The notes under the pieces were generated by a model. It did not search any database. It was not told the origin of the DNA and saw only the letters and a list, made by a program, of their open reading frames with translations. The translations under genes were made by a program, and so were the position numbers. Positions 49,266-58,738 of a stretch of 64,000 nt of DNA are shown one piece after another. Origin of the DNA: Siphlonurus alternatus (Eukaryota; Arthropoda; Insecta; Ephemeroptera; Siphlonuridae); contig OX463784.1 of NCBI GenBank assembly GCA_949825025.1, positions 21,417,368 to 21,481,367 on the forward strand, given 5' to 3'. Position 1 is the stretch's first letter, and every line of letters starts with the position of its first letter.

Positions 49266-49530
49266 CTATACATCACACATTCTATGGCGATTTCAAAAAA
49301 TGGCTGGTAAAGCGCGCCAAAAAATTTAACATCTGGTGAGAACAGCGTTCCGTATCTACAACCGGTGAGCTACAAGAAACCGGTGAAAGATGGTCCATAA
49401 TTTACTCCCCAGTATCACCGGTTTTACCGATATACGGATCGCACCCATTAATAACGATTTTCAACACGTGCAACAAGTGTATTTTTTTCATTGACAATAT
49501 CACGCTCTGTGATTGGTTGGTCTAGAAGAC

Positions 49531-49735
49531 GCGGGAAGTCCCCATTGTCTGTCGGTGTTCATCAGCACAGGGCAGTCTGGCAGGAGACTGCCCTGATCAG
49601 CAGGTCAGGCTCGAGTGCCCCCCCGTACTCATTGAGATGGCGGGAAGTGACCGTTGTCCTCCGCGGTAATCACCAGAGACGCCGCACGCTTCTCCACCGT
49701 GTACGTCACGATGTGTAACGTTCTTGTCAGGACGA
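49531..49735. repeat. GC-rich, coding-like tandem duplication
   Basis: GCGGGAAGT at 49531 and 49640 begins two related segments (CCATTGTCTGTCGGTGTTCA versus CCGTTGTCCTCCGCGGTAAT) about 109 bp apart. Composition is much richer in GC than the surroundings. On the minus strand short frames such as VTYTVEKRAASLVITAEDNG and YGGALEPDLLIRAVSCQTAL look protein-like but are broken by frame changes. I do not recognise it; possibly a decayed gene or transposon fragment. Confidence 0.4.
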
Positions 49736-49809
49736 TCAGGCGGGGGATATACAAGCGGTTTGTCAATTTAATTCAAGAATTTGTCGTTTAAAATAATTTG
49801 GTGCTATAA

Positions 49810-49954
49810 GCCGGTATTACACGATACAATTTTTCTAATTACTGTACACAATTTTTCCTTTCAAGAAAACTTGAACTCTATTTGTTTGTATGCTGGAGAT
49901 GAAATTTTTTTACAAGGAAAAATTGTATACAACATTGTATCGTGTAATACCGGC
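49810..49954. mobile_element. TIR element, family E copy 1
   Basis: The ends read GCCGGTATTACACGATACAA and its inverse complement, on an element of about 145 bp. The terminal TATTACACGATAC is shared with E2 at 42.6 kb. Confidence 0.75.
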
Positions 49955-50105
49955 CATATAGTTGCAGAAATACTTACAGAACACACCAGAAAACTAATAA
50001 AAAAATAATATCAAAATTTCTGTTGTCTTGTATGTATTATAAATTAAATAAATATAGCGTACGTTGTAAACAAATAATTAATTGTAGTTGTGTACTGTAC
50101 TAAAA

Positions 50106-50259
50106 TGTACACTCGCCATCTTGGAAAATTTCCCATGCACTTGCAGCCTTGTTAATCAGATAATCACCATACCATGTTATTCTTGTGGAATATATATATA
50201 TATATATAGTGATTAACAAGGCTGCAAAGGAAAATTTTCCGAGACAACGACTGTACGTT
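50106..50259. mobile_element. Palindromic MITE, family C copy 2
   Basis: The same arms as C1 (TTGGAAAATTTCCC, GCAGCCTTGTTAATCA), with a (TA)n run in the loop at about 50193-50208. A one-sided C-family end (GTCGTTGCCTCAGAAAATTT) follows at 50388-50412. Confidence 0.75.
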
Positions 50260-50673
50260 AGATACCAACAATGAGGAAATCATGGCAGAAATATATTATA
50301 TAATATAATTTAATCGTAAAAATGGACGGTACTTGCTTTTTTTTTATCCGGTTACTGCATATTTCTTATTTCTTTATTGTCTTAATCAAAGTCGTTGCCT
50401 CAGAAAATTTCCCCGAATTTATTAATTACATAATTACATATTATAGTTTTGAATCCGCACCTGAATGCAAAATAAAACTATCAAGCAGATTTAAATATTT
50501 TTTAACCCCTCACGTTGGAGAAAATCTGCATTTCTATCTCAAGACCCAGGTGGTAGGAGGGAGTCGATGCCCCCCCCCCCCCCTAAACTGTCCCGAACTA
50601 CATTGGATGTGTCTCCCTCCCCCCACATCTTTTCACACTCCAATATCACACCTGCCAGACTTGGTCACCACTA

Positions 50674-50689
50674 CTTGACCTTCAAGGTC
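50674..50689. promoter_or_regulatory. Everted nuclear-receptor site
   Basis: TGACCT TCA AGGTCA, an everted repeat with a 3-bp spacer, including the extended half-site TCAAGGTCA. A single TCAAGGTCA also occurs at 30545-30553. Such extended half-sites are bound by ERR and NR5/FTZ-F1 receptors. Confidence 0.3.
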
Positions 50690-50997
50690 ACAGCCTGATG
50701 CCACAAGAAAGAGTCGCCACAACTTGCACACCTGTGCTACCTGACAGAGCGGTCAATCTCTCGCATGCTACATAACTTGATATCTATCAAGTGTTCTTCT
50801 CGGGAAACTTCTTAAGGTAATGTATATAAGTCATATAGAGAGACAGTGTAAATTACATGACAAATACATGTATTTATACTAACTAAATATATCGGTAAAT
50901 ATTACACACAGATGACGCAAAAAAAAAAATGAATTTTACAAATCGAAAGGTAAATTAAGAAAGAAAATTTTATTTTATTTTGCAATATGTTATGATA

Positions 50998-52506
50998 TAC
51001 CGGTATATATATCGAAAATTCGTAATATGCAATAAAATAAAAAAATACACAAAATTGCAGGTAACCTGTACCTTACTGAAGACATCTGCGGTAGCAAAAG
51101 GCAAAAATATTATAATAATTTACCTGCATATTAAAACCTAAATTGACATAATTTAATATAATTTATGCATCGTGTCGGTTGAAGTTTACGTAAGTCCGGT
51201 GCAATTTCCGGACAACAATATGACACCATGCGAGCTGGCCGGGGCAAAAGTCGTGGGAAGTAAATAATATAGCTAACGAAGCGTGCAGCCGGGCTAACCG
51301 ACTGATTAATGCAAATCAAGCACATTGCAGACCCTGAGTAAGTACTGTATACCGGTATTTTATTAACGTGAAGTTGATTTCTATGTATTGATTTTTGAAA
51401 TAGAAATAATTAGTGAAATTACTACTAGTATGTACGGTATTCATGTTTTTTAAATTATATATAAAAAATTATATAACTTCTTTTTTTAAAGTATAACCCA
51501 TGTACTGTACATCGAAGTCATCGAAAATACGAGTAGAAAACTGTTTGGTACAAAAATTTTCGAAAATTGTATGTTTTTTATTATAAGAAAAGATTCCGAT
51601 TTTTCGCAACGTCAGTGTTTTTTTTTTCTCTTTTAATGGCATAATATTATGAATAAAATAAATATTATAGTAAAATAAATCACGTTCTTTCATACATATT
51701 TTTAATAAACTTAATTGTTTTTACGATTTTATGATGGTCATTTTGATAGTTATTTATAGCAACAACCAAATAATATAAAAATAAAAAAATCATATATTAT
51801 ATATATATAGCATAAACATTATGATATAAAATTGCTCGTAAATTTATTTTCATGTCACACGTTGTAATATTTTAGATCTATAATTTTTAAAAAAAAGTGT
51901 GAAACCTTAATCAAATTCCGAACATACAAACAAGCTCATCAATTTATCACAATTTTTATTTATGTATCAAATAATTTGACTCCCGAGTACCAAATAGGTC
52001 GACCGGGTTAAAAGTTTATAAAAAGAAACATGAATCATATACCGGTAATATACCGGCAACAATTTAAATATATTTTAACAGTTTTGATGATTACTGATAA
52101 TGTGATTATACTGGATGCATGTATAATAATATGCATATACTTCAGGACGCGCGCATCTTCACTTTATAGCGTCCATAGAGAACTTTTACCGTTAAAATTG
52201 TAGTTTGGTAACAAATATTAGTATAAATATATTTTACACATTATAATTATGTATACGTAATAATTAACGTTGTAATCCTTCATAAAAGATTAATTATATT
52301 ATTTTGATACCGGTATTTAACATTTTACCAGCAATTTAAATTATAAAATATTACCTGGGAAAAATGGCAAGAGTCCGGTAAGGAGGAATACCGGTATGAA
52401 TAATTATAGTCACATCAATCGTTTCAAGACAGATGACATGCTATGCATATAATATACATACCACACGGTGTAAACTGGAAACTCCATTTTTACCACCCCA
52501 CCGGTA
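50998..52506. promoter_or_regulatory. Cluster of TACCGGTA palindromes in RTK intron 1
   Basis: TACCGGTA occurs at 50998-51005, 51350-51357, 52040-52047, 52318-52325 and 52389-52396, with CACCGGTA at 52499-52506. ACCGGT is the core of Grainyhead-type sites (AACCGGTT). The cluster lies 0.7-2.2 kb downstream of exon 1 in a CG-poor background. Confidence 0.35.
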
Positions 52507-52514
52507 TTATAATT

Positions 52515-52635
52515 GGCCTGTTCGTAAACCCTGCTCGGTGTACACTTTCTACACCCAATCGACCTTATGTACATGGGCTATAAGGTCGATTGGGTGTAGA
52601 AAGTGTATACACCGAACAGGGTTTACGAACAGGCC
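52515..52635. mobile_element. Palindromic MITE, family D copy 1
   Basis: Two arms of about 55 bp are inverse complements with very few mismatches. The left arm contains GGCCTGTTCGTAAACCCTG, then CACTTTCTACACCCAATCGA and CCTTATG at the hairpin tip. Copy 2 is at 58097. Confidence 0.85.
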
Positions 52636-53107
52636 TAAAATGCAAACTGTACCTACGCAAAATCGAGCAACACGTGGCATCAAATTTTACCGGCAAGATG
52701 AGGTGTTCTTGTTGATCTGATAATAATATTCAAATCGTACTGTACATCATACATTAAAACCTAAAAACAACATGTCAAAACAAAACCAAATAATTTGCGC
52801 ATGCAGCACGTGTCTGCCGTCTGCCATATTATCCAGACCAGACAATCCAGAGATCCAGACCAACAGCAAAATTCATCAAAACTAAAAAAAAAAAAAAAAA
52901 AAAAATGAGAAATGTTTTTTACGTGCATTACAGTAGTTCTCATAAAAACTTTTTAATTATCATTACGAGTTTTTAATGTTTCTATTTCTCATGTTTGATT
53001 TCGATAGTAAAAATCCATGCGGTGTTTCATTTGACTATTTTCGTCGAATGGGGCTCCCGCGCATTCCCTTTTTAATCTTTTTAATATAAATAAAAATCAT
53101 ATCTTAC

Positions 53108-53248
53108 CTGGAAAGGGCATTGTAGAGCACACAATTCTTCAATACTACGATCTTTATCTTCATCAGATACAACAATTGCACTCCATATTGTTGTAATTAA
53201 CAACAATAATAAAAACACGTGATTTATTGTTTTACAAATCCGTTCCAT
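53108..53248 (-). CDS. RTK exon 1: start codon and signal peptide (residues 1-47)
   Basis: The ATG at 53248 opens a 47-codon frame. A short polar N-terminus (MERICK) is followed by a leucine-rich hydrophobic run at residues 11-28, a typical signal peptide, then an acidic stretch and the first cysteines (CALQC). An in-frame TGA lies seven codons upstream (53267-53269), which supports this start. The exon ends at a GTAAGA donor in phase 0. It is separated from exon 2 by about 13.7 kb. The two cysteines begin the Cys-rich module that continues in exons 2-4. Confidence 0.85.
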
Positions 53249-53560
53249 AATCAAAATAATTACAGATCACTATTATTAACACTTTATATAAAACACATTA
53301 TTATTGTCTATATCAGTAACATCAATATTGATTTACGTACGATAATATAAACATTAAAAGTTCACTGACATGCTTTCGGTACGACGAACAGATACAAACT
53401 GATTCTACTCATTCTACGCCCTGCATGTTCGCTTTTGCTACTGGCGGCAGCGCCATCCCCACCACTTTCTTTCTCTCTCATTCGCTTGGACGGCTTGGCT
53501 CGCTCGCTCTCGTTAGTCTCGTTCCCTACTGTTCCCTACTCTCGAATGACAGCAGCACTG
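53249..53560 (-). promoter_or_regulatory. Candidate 5' UTR and promoter of the RTK
   Basis: Directly upstream of the start codon is AT-rich DNA with a TATATAAA-like box on the minus strand near 53283-53290. Further upstream (53400-53540) is a GC-richer, GA-rich segment (AGCGAGCGAGC, GAGAGAGAAAG on the minus strand) that differs sharply from its surroundings. Either a TATA promoter close to the ATG or a GA-rich 5' UTR/promoter is possible. The true start site cannot be placed without transcript data. Confidence 0.35.
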
Positions 53561-53662
53561 GGAAAAATATAAGCACGTGTATGCAAAAGTTTTGCATACA
53601 CTGAGTGTATCATGACAAAAGTTAATATATTATATAATTTTCTAATAATATAGCCAGATAAC

Positions 53663-54016
53663 CAGGCGCGGATCCAGGGTGGGGGGGGGTGAGAAAAAGT
53701 AGAGGACGTATCCGTCCTGACTGAGGTTTTCCACGGTTCCCTCAGTCTCACCTCAGCGAATGCTGGGACGCGTAGCGTAAGCATGCAGGCCGTGGCCACT
53801 ATCGCACTATCCGTTCCCTACCTTATCCCTACCCAGTACCCCGCCGCGAGCTGTAAGCTCTTAGGGGTGTATCCTTGTAAAAAAAAAAAAAAAAAAAAAA
53901 TTTTCGGATCTAACATGGGCAATATAGGCATTTCCCCCACTCCAATTTTTTTTTTTTTAACATTGGCCTTATGGAGGCAGCCCCTCCCGAATTTTTTTTC
54001 TGGATCCACGCCTGTG
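53663..54016. mobile_element. hAT-like MITE with 8-bp target duplication
   Basis: The left end CAGGCGCGGATCCAG and the right end CTGGATCCACGCCTGTG are terminal inverted repeats starting with CA. Both sides carry the direct duplication CAGATAAC (53655-53662, 54017-54024). An 8-bp duplication and CA...TG ends define hAT elements. It contains SINE fragment S2 (53697-53800) and long homopolymers, and lies just upstream of the RTK promoter region. No transposase. Confidence 0.85.
53697..53800 (+). mobile_element. SINE body fragment S2 inside the hAT-like MITE
   Basis: GTCCTGACTGAGGTTTTCCA, GGTTCCCTCAGTC and GCGAATGCTGGGA match the body of S1. The tRNA head is not seen. Confidence 0.6.
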
Positions 54017-54179
54017 CAGATAACTGATATTCTCAATCATGATGTAAAAAGAAGTACATCATGTTCTCAATTAATAATGATCATACTAATTTTATTTTTT
54101 GTTTTCTGCATTATATTTCGTGTAGTAGGTCTGCATGCTGGTCATGCGTGTACTGTCAGAGTTTAAGCCGGAGTAATGG

Positions 54180-54290
54180 GAGGGAATTAAGGATGGTGGA
54201 CGGCCTGTTATTGCGCATCGCTGAGGTGATACTGAGGGAGCTGTGGAAAACCTCAGTTTCCTCAGTCAGGATGGACACCTCTATTATACG
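54180..54290 (-). mobile_element. SINE body fragment S3
   Basis: The plus strand reads GCATCGCTGAGGTGATACTG, GTGGAAAACCTCAG and CCTCAGTCAGGATGG, the inverse of the S2 orientation. S2 and S3 therefore form an inverted pair about 0.4 kb apart. Confidence 0.6.
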
Positions 54291-54639
54291 TACTTTTTTA
54301 TCAACATGGACCAAAGCAATGTCCAAAGCAGCATCATCTTATATGCAAGTACATACCAACAACGCTTGATTGCTTGACTTCGATGATCTAACGAGAACCT
54401 GCCAAAATGCACCCCGCCACGCTCAACCTCAAATATTATGATTATATTATACAAACCATAAATTTTAGAATTTCAAATTGAATTCGTTGAATTTTAAAAT
54501 TATTATTTTATATTATGCATCCGCAACTAAGTCAGTATAATAATCAGCAAAGATTTCAACGCTGGATGCTACAATTATTTTAAATAATAATACTTATTAA
54601 TACTTACGTTAGATTTTTTGGGTTCTGGACTAGAAATTC

Positions 54640-54835
54640 ATTGCCCAGTTGTGACTGAGGGAATCATGGAAACTTCATTCAGGATGGTCAGGCCGAGAGA
54701 GGATGCCGTCAATCACCTCCCATGCAGCGCGCGAGGAGTATAATTATATGATATGTGTCATGTTTTCTTAGCAAAAATTGTTGAATAAAATCTGGCCGTG
54801 CCTGGGAGAGAACTCGCGACTTTCCGATCGCCTGT
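54640..54835 (-). mobile_element. SINE copy S4 with partial head
   Basis: The plus strand has TGCCCAGTTGTGACTGAGGG, TTCAGGATGGTCAGG, GATGCCGTCAATCACCTCCC and GCCGTGCCTGGGAGAGAACT, matching S1 across body and B-box side of the head. The B box is mutated and the A box is missing. Confidence 0.65.
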
Positions 54836-55099
54836 GGGTAAGGTAAAACAAAACAAACAAAAAAATCTGAAGTACAATCAATTTAGCGATTTACATCGTT
54901 GCCAGAAAAAAAAATATAAGGAAGAGGTTCTTAAATTTGGGGGATGGGGGTAAAAGAAGTGGGTGGATCAGCTTTATACCTAATACTGCATGTATAATTT
55001 AATCGAGGGTGCAATAGGCTAAAAATTCCATAAAGTACTTTACTATATAATATCTTGTATTGCAAATCGAGTTAATAATAACTCCAAAAAGTTAATCGA

Positions 55100-55260
55100 T
55101 CTTTTCACTGCCAATCTCGTCCCCTCGAAAAGTTTGGCGCTATCAATTTGTCCGTCTATTATTACCGCCACGTCCGTTCAACTGTCGATTGACCTCTGGC
55201 CGCGGCCTTGCTGACCCTCGGTCACGTGACCGACTCAAGAGTTCCCACGTCTACACGGAG
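55100..55260. promoter_or_regulatory. GC-rich island with palindromic E-box upstream of the RTK
   Basis: The perfect 12-bp palindrome GGTCACGTGACC at 55220-55231 contains CACGTG (bHLH-Zip factors of the MITF/TFE/USF type). TTGACCT and CTGACCC half-sites lie just before it. It sits about 2 kb upstream of exon 1, between the divergent genes. Confidence 0.35.
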
Positions 55261-56319
55261 AAAAATTGCCATCTCAAGCACACTGGAAAAATCGTTCGGA
55301 CCCTTATATATTACATCAGAACATCACTGAATTTGTGGCGATATTATATATATTAGGGAAAAAATACATGGGCTGTGGTTGCATGGATTTTGCCGATTTT
55401 GTAATGTTGTATCCACCCAACCCTTTTATAAACTCTTCCCCCCCCCTCCCTTCTTTTCCTAACGAAAATTATCCCTTTTAGTATATAGTGTTTTCAGCGA
55501 TCTATTTTGTTATTACACTCGTAATTTTGAATTAAAGTTGTTTGGCACGACATACGTATAATTTTAATTTAAAAAAAATAATTGATTTTTAACAAGAAAA
55601 AAAGGGGGGGGGGAATTTTCATCTCATTTATTAAATCAGATTAGTTTTTATAATATCAAACTGTGTCCCACTGTGGACTCCCACACATTTTATATTTCTT
55701 GCATTTTTATCAATTTAATTAGCTTCAAACAAGTCCCTATATTTAATTGAGAGAAATTTTTGAAAAATATGCATTTTATTTATTTATTTTATTATTTTTT
55801 TTTCTTAGTAATGGAAACTTGAAGTGTTAAATATATTTGCTGGGAAGAACGTGAGAGCTTACAAGTATATATTTATTAAGAGACGTTTCTTGTCACTCCA
55901 CACGCCTGCAGTGTTGTGATTGGGTACATTAGAAGCTTACTAATGTGTGTCTGTGGTCCCCCCAACTTTGTAACAAATGTTTAGGTCTCTCTGTTTACTT
56001 CGAGTCTACCACCAAGAGGTTCCCACAGGAGTATCGGCGTGGAAACTTACTTCTTGTAAACAACCCCCTCGGTATTGTTTTGACTGCACGGGGTAATATT
56101 GTATCTTTTTACAAGGGATAATATTATCACCAGGGAACAGTAAATAATTATATGATTCTATGTATTCTGTGTTGAATATGTATTTAATTTTAAATATTTA
56201 TTTATACAATTATATATTATATATAACATTTGAATTAAAGTTTTATATTTTTAATATTGTTTTTGATTAACATGCAGCTTTCGGGAAGTATGAGGTATAG
56301 CGTAATACATATGCGACAC

Positions 56320-56655
56320 AATGGACAACATACATGAAAAATTTTTATTGCAGAAGTGAATAGAGGGTACCAAATTATGCTACTCAGAATTTTTTCAGAT
56401 TTTTTTGAGTCTCGGAACTATTTTTAAATAATTATTGAAAGTTCTGTGATTTCAGTTGGCACCCCTGAATCCTTAATAAAAAGGATAGAGACTGGACGCC
56501 TATTGACGCCTCCAGGGGGCGTGGCTGCGCTTTTAATAATTATTTAAAAATAGTTCCGGGTCTCAAAAAAATCTGACAAAATTCAGAGTAGCATAATTTT
56601 GTACCCTCATCTATTCATTTCTGCAATAAATTTTTTCATGTTATATGTTGTCCAT
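56320..56655. mobile_element. Foldback MITE, family B copy 2
   Basis: Both ends read AATGGACAACATACATGAAA in inverse orientation (right end slightly diverged), with the shared arm GAAATGAATAGAGGGTACC and the GGGGGCGTGGC centre. It lies in the intergenic region between the two divergent genes. Hairpin H2 follows within 15 bp. Confidence 0.9.
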
Positions 56656-56668
56656 TATAGGTCTCACT

Positions 56669-56714
56669 ATAATCAAAGAATTAATATCTACTTAGATATT
56701 AATTCTTTGCTATA
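56669..56714. repeat. Short palindrome H2
   Basis: An almost perfect palindrome, AAAGAATTAATATCTA, two bases, then the inverse complement. It matches H1 at 18498. Confidence 0.65.
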
Positions 56715-57268
56715 ATATTATATTTTATATAATTATATTATATATTTTGTGTGGTAAGTTGACATGCCAAGTAATTGAAGCATTATCATGCAATTCAATA
56801 AGTATTTATAAATTTAGTATTAATTTACTTCGCTGATTGTTTTATTATATATCCAGCATGGAGAAAACTGAATTGATCAATTATTAATCATGATGTAAAA
56901 AAATATATACTTCATTATTGGTATATAAAAACTGAAAAAAAAAAAAAAAATGACGTTTCTAATTGGTGGCTTATATTTTATGGAGAAATAATTTTTAGAC
57001 GGGGTGGGGAACACTTGAAGCCCTCTTATTATGCTTAAAATTGATAAATATAGAATCTCAGCATAAAATTATACAATATTTATATATTTTTGTTCATGTA
57101 ATTTTTCTATAAAACTGTAAAACACTAATCTTAATGTACAGTTCTATAGTTAGTTTTGTTATTTGAGTTGATTAGCATTGGTTTACCTGGTGACGACCAC
57201 CTTGCGTAAATAATTTCACATCCTGTGCCGCTCAGTACAAGAGACTCTACCCATTAACTGCGCCAACA

Positions 57269-57295
57269 ATGTCAACAGTACCATTGTTAACTCAG
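57269..57295 (+). CDS. Possible alternative first coding exon of the divergent gene
   Basis: An ATG in good context (AACAATGTC) opens nine codons, MSTVPLLTQ, that end exactly at a strong donor (CTCAG then GTGAGG) in phase 0. Splicing to the candidate acceptor at 58545 would read in frame through LITRTIQLRTGC into the exon at 58582. The signals are good but the exon is tiny and the match could be chance. Confidence 0.3.
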
Positions 57296-58096
57296 GTGAG
57301 GTCAGTTTATATCAGATTCAAAGAAATGAGGACTCAGAAAGTGATTTTTTAAGTGCTGTTTGTATTGAGATTTTTAAACTAAAGGAGTTATTTTTAGGAA
57401 AGGATGTGGTGTATTATGATGCATTTTTAGGTTTTTTACAAATGTAATAGGGGAAAAAAAGGATGAATAAATATTAGAATATATCGTATTTCATCATATT
57501 CCTAAAAAAAAAACTTGTGTCATGTTGTCTTTGTTCAGCTTAATTAAATAAATATCAGAATTAGATTTATATTAGTCGTGCATAAAAAAAAAAGTATATA
57601 TATATATAAAAGTAATTCAGAGACTCGTCTCATGGCGATTTTGTTAAAAATTATTATACCATGCAATGCATTGAAAAAGAAATAATTATTCACATTTTTA
57701 TATTTATTGTATACTATACTTAATTATTACGTATATAGTATAGTACATTTATAATTATATTGTCATGGCATATGTTGAATTACAGTTACCTATAATAGAG
57801 CTGTGCGAGTAAATTTTAAGATGCCCCCCAAAAAAAATCAACCTTTAATTTCAAATTTTATATTCTTTTTTTCCAATTAACCCTCAACGTGGTTTCAAAA
57901 CTAAAAACTAAATCAATTCTGTGCTTTCTGGGATTTTAATCTAAATCTGTTAAATGATATACACAAAAGTTTTATTAAATATTTTAGAAAACAAATTTTG
58001 TATTATACCAATAACTGATAAATTTAAACAAAATATTGCAATAAATAAAAAGATAAGTCTTGTAAGGGATAGAAATACAGTATCATAAAATATAAT

Positions 58097-58222
58097 GTCT
58101 ATAATATATTCGTAAATTATGTCCAGAGTACATTTTCTACTCCTAATCGACCGTATGTCTATGTACATAAGGTCGATTGGAGGCAGAAGTGTACATCGGG
58201 CATTGGGTTTACGTACAGACCT
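58097..58222. mobile_element. Palindromic MITE, family D copy 2
   Basis: The right arm (AAGGTCGATTGGAGGCAGAA, GGGTTTACGTACAGACC) matches D1. The left arm is more decayed (TATTCGTAAA, TTTTCTACTCCTAATCGACC). It lies about 0.36 kb upstream of the second gene's start exon. Confidence 0.7.
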
Positions 58223-58581
58223 ATAGCAACAAGTATAATATTATAATATACTGTACGTATTTTTATTATTAATACAAACTAACAAGGAATTTTAAAATTA
58301 AAAGCTATATTATAAAATACTTTTTAAATTAATAATATTTAAGTCAAAAAATAAAATAATTCTAACAAAATATCATAAGGACATTGCAGAGGGAGGGGAA
58401 CTTTTATCCACAAACGTCATCGTCCACTTTTCTAAGGCGCCGGCGCATCGCATTCCCATCATCACCTTCCCATCTTGCATACCTCATCCCATAATCAAAA
58501 ATCCTACCCATTGTTCATCCATAAGCCCCTCCTAACTTTAATTAGTTAATTACAAGAACAATACAACTTCGTACTGGGTGT

Positions 58582-58738
58582 ATGTCTGTTATAATTACGG
58601 ATAATACTCAAAATCGAATCAAGAAGAAGAAGCGCATCGCCCCGGATATCACCAGCTTGACCAAGTCCAAGGTTCACAGTCATTTCATTACCTGGGAGAG
58701 AGGCGAGCGAGACAGCAGCGTTATAGAAAACTTCGAAG
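58582..58738 (+). CDS. Start exon of a second, divergent gene (unrecognised product)
   Basis: The ATG at 58582 opens 52 codons that end at a good donor (GAAG then GTGAGC) in phase 1. The peptide begins MSVIITDNTQNRIKKKKRIA and later has SKVHSHFITWERGERDSSVI. A basic run (KKKKR) near the start is followed by a mixed charged segment, with no signal peptide. An in-frame TAG lies 12 codons upstream (58543-58545). That TAG could instead be part of an acceptor (branch-like CTAAC then TTTAATTAG), in which case the exon would begin at 58546 and continue in frame from the short exon at 57269-57295. I do not recognise the protein. No further exon on the plus strand is convincing before the window ends, so the gene must continue to the right. 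Confidence 0.6.

Larger units (their letters stand above)
44008..49446. mobile_element. 5.4-kb composite foldback element with CGAA minisatellite arms
   Basis: The ends GGGTGCGATCCGTATATCGG and its inverse complement (49427-49446) are flanked by ATT on both sides (44005-44007, 49447-49449). Subterminal ACCGGT motifs recur near both ends. The inside is a layered structure: CGAA arrays facing right (44240-44735, 45055-45660), arrays facing left (46645-47190, 48385-49265), two GGATGC-rich blocks (44746-44965, 47250-47482) and two palindromic modules of about 0.8 kb (45742-46567, 47565-48313). All long ORFs here are pentapeptide shadows of the 15-bp repeat. There is no transposase. The superfamily cannot be named; a 3-bp duplication fits several. 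Confidence 0.8.
39379..53107. other. RTK intron 1 (about 13.7 kb)
   Basis: This intron contains the 571-bp insert, the 2-kb TIR element, the 5.4-kb composite, families C, D and E, and the TACCGGTA cluster. The gaps 39441-40366, 43110-44007 and 50413-50990 show nothing further than AT-rich DNA, poly-C (50571-50583) and single half-sites. A GC-richer patch at 51170-51310 is unassigned. Confidence 0.6.
1..53248 (-). other. Gene span: ROS1/sevenless-type receptor tyrosine kinase, 5' part (19 exons, 3' end outside window)
   Basis: This entry ties together the 19 coding exons listed separately. Spliced in order they give about 3,694 coding bases (about 1,231 residues) without an internal stop, and every donor phase matches the next acceptor. 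The domain order is signal peptide, cysteine-rich module, two FN3 domains, YWTD beta-propeller 1, FN3-3, propeller 2, two FN3 domains and the start of propeller 3. This order is characteristic of ROS1/sevenless receptors: type I membrane tyrosine kinases that bind ligand outside the cell and signal through a C-terminal kinase domain. The third propeller, remaining FN3 repeats, membrane segment and kinase must lie beyond the left edge. Length to this point agrees with my recollection of vertebrate ROS1. An LRP or sortilin-type YWTD protein is less likely because no EGF or LDLR-A modules separate the propellers. Whether the kinase domain is intact cannot be judged here. Confidence 0.9.
54836..57268. 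other. Intergenic DNA between the divergent genes
   Basis: Apart from the E-box island, MITE B2 and hairpin H2 this holds AT-rich DNA, poly-G and poly-C runs, and a GC-richer stretch at 55890-56110 without a convincing frame. A one-sided TACACGGAGAAAAA end at 55252 resembles the terminus of the 2-kb TIR element. Confidence 0.5.
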
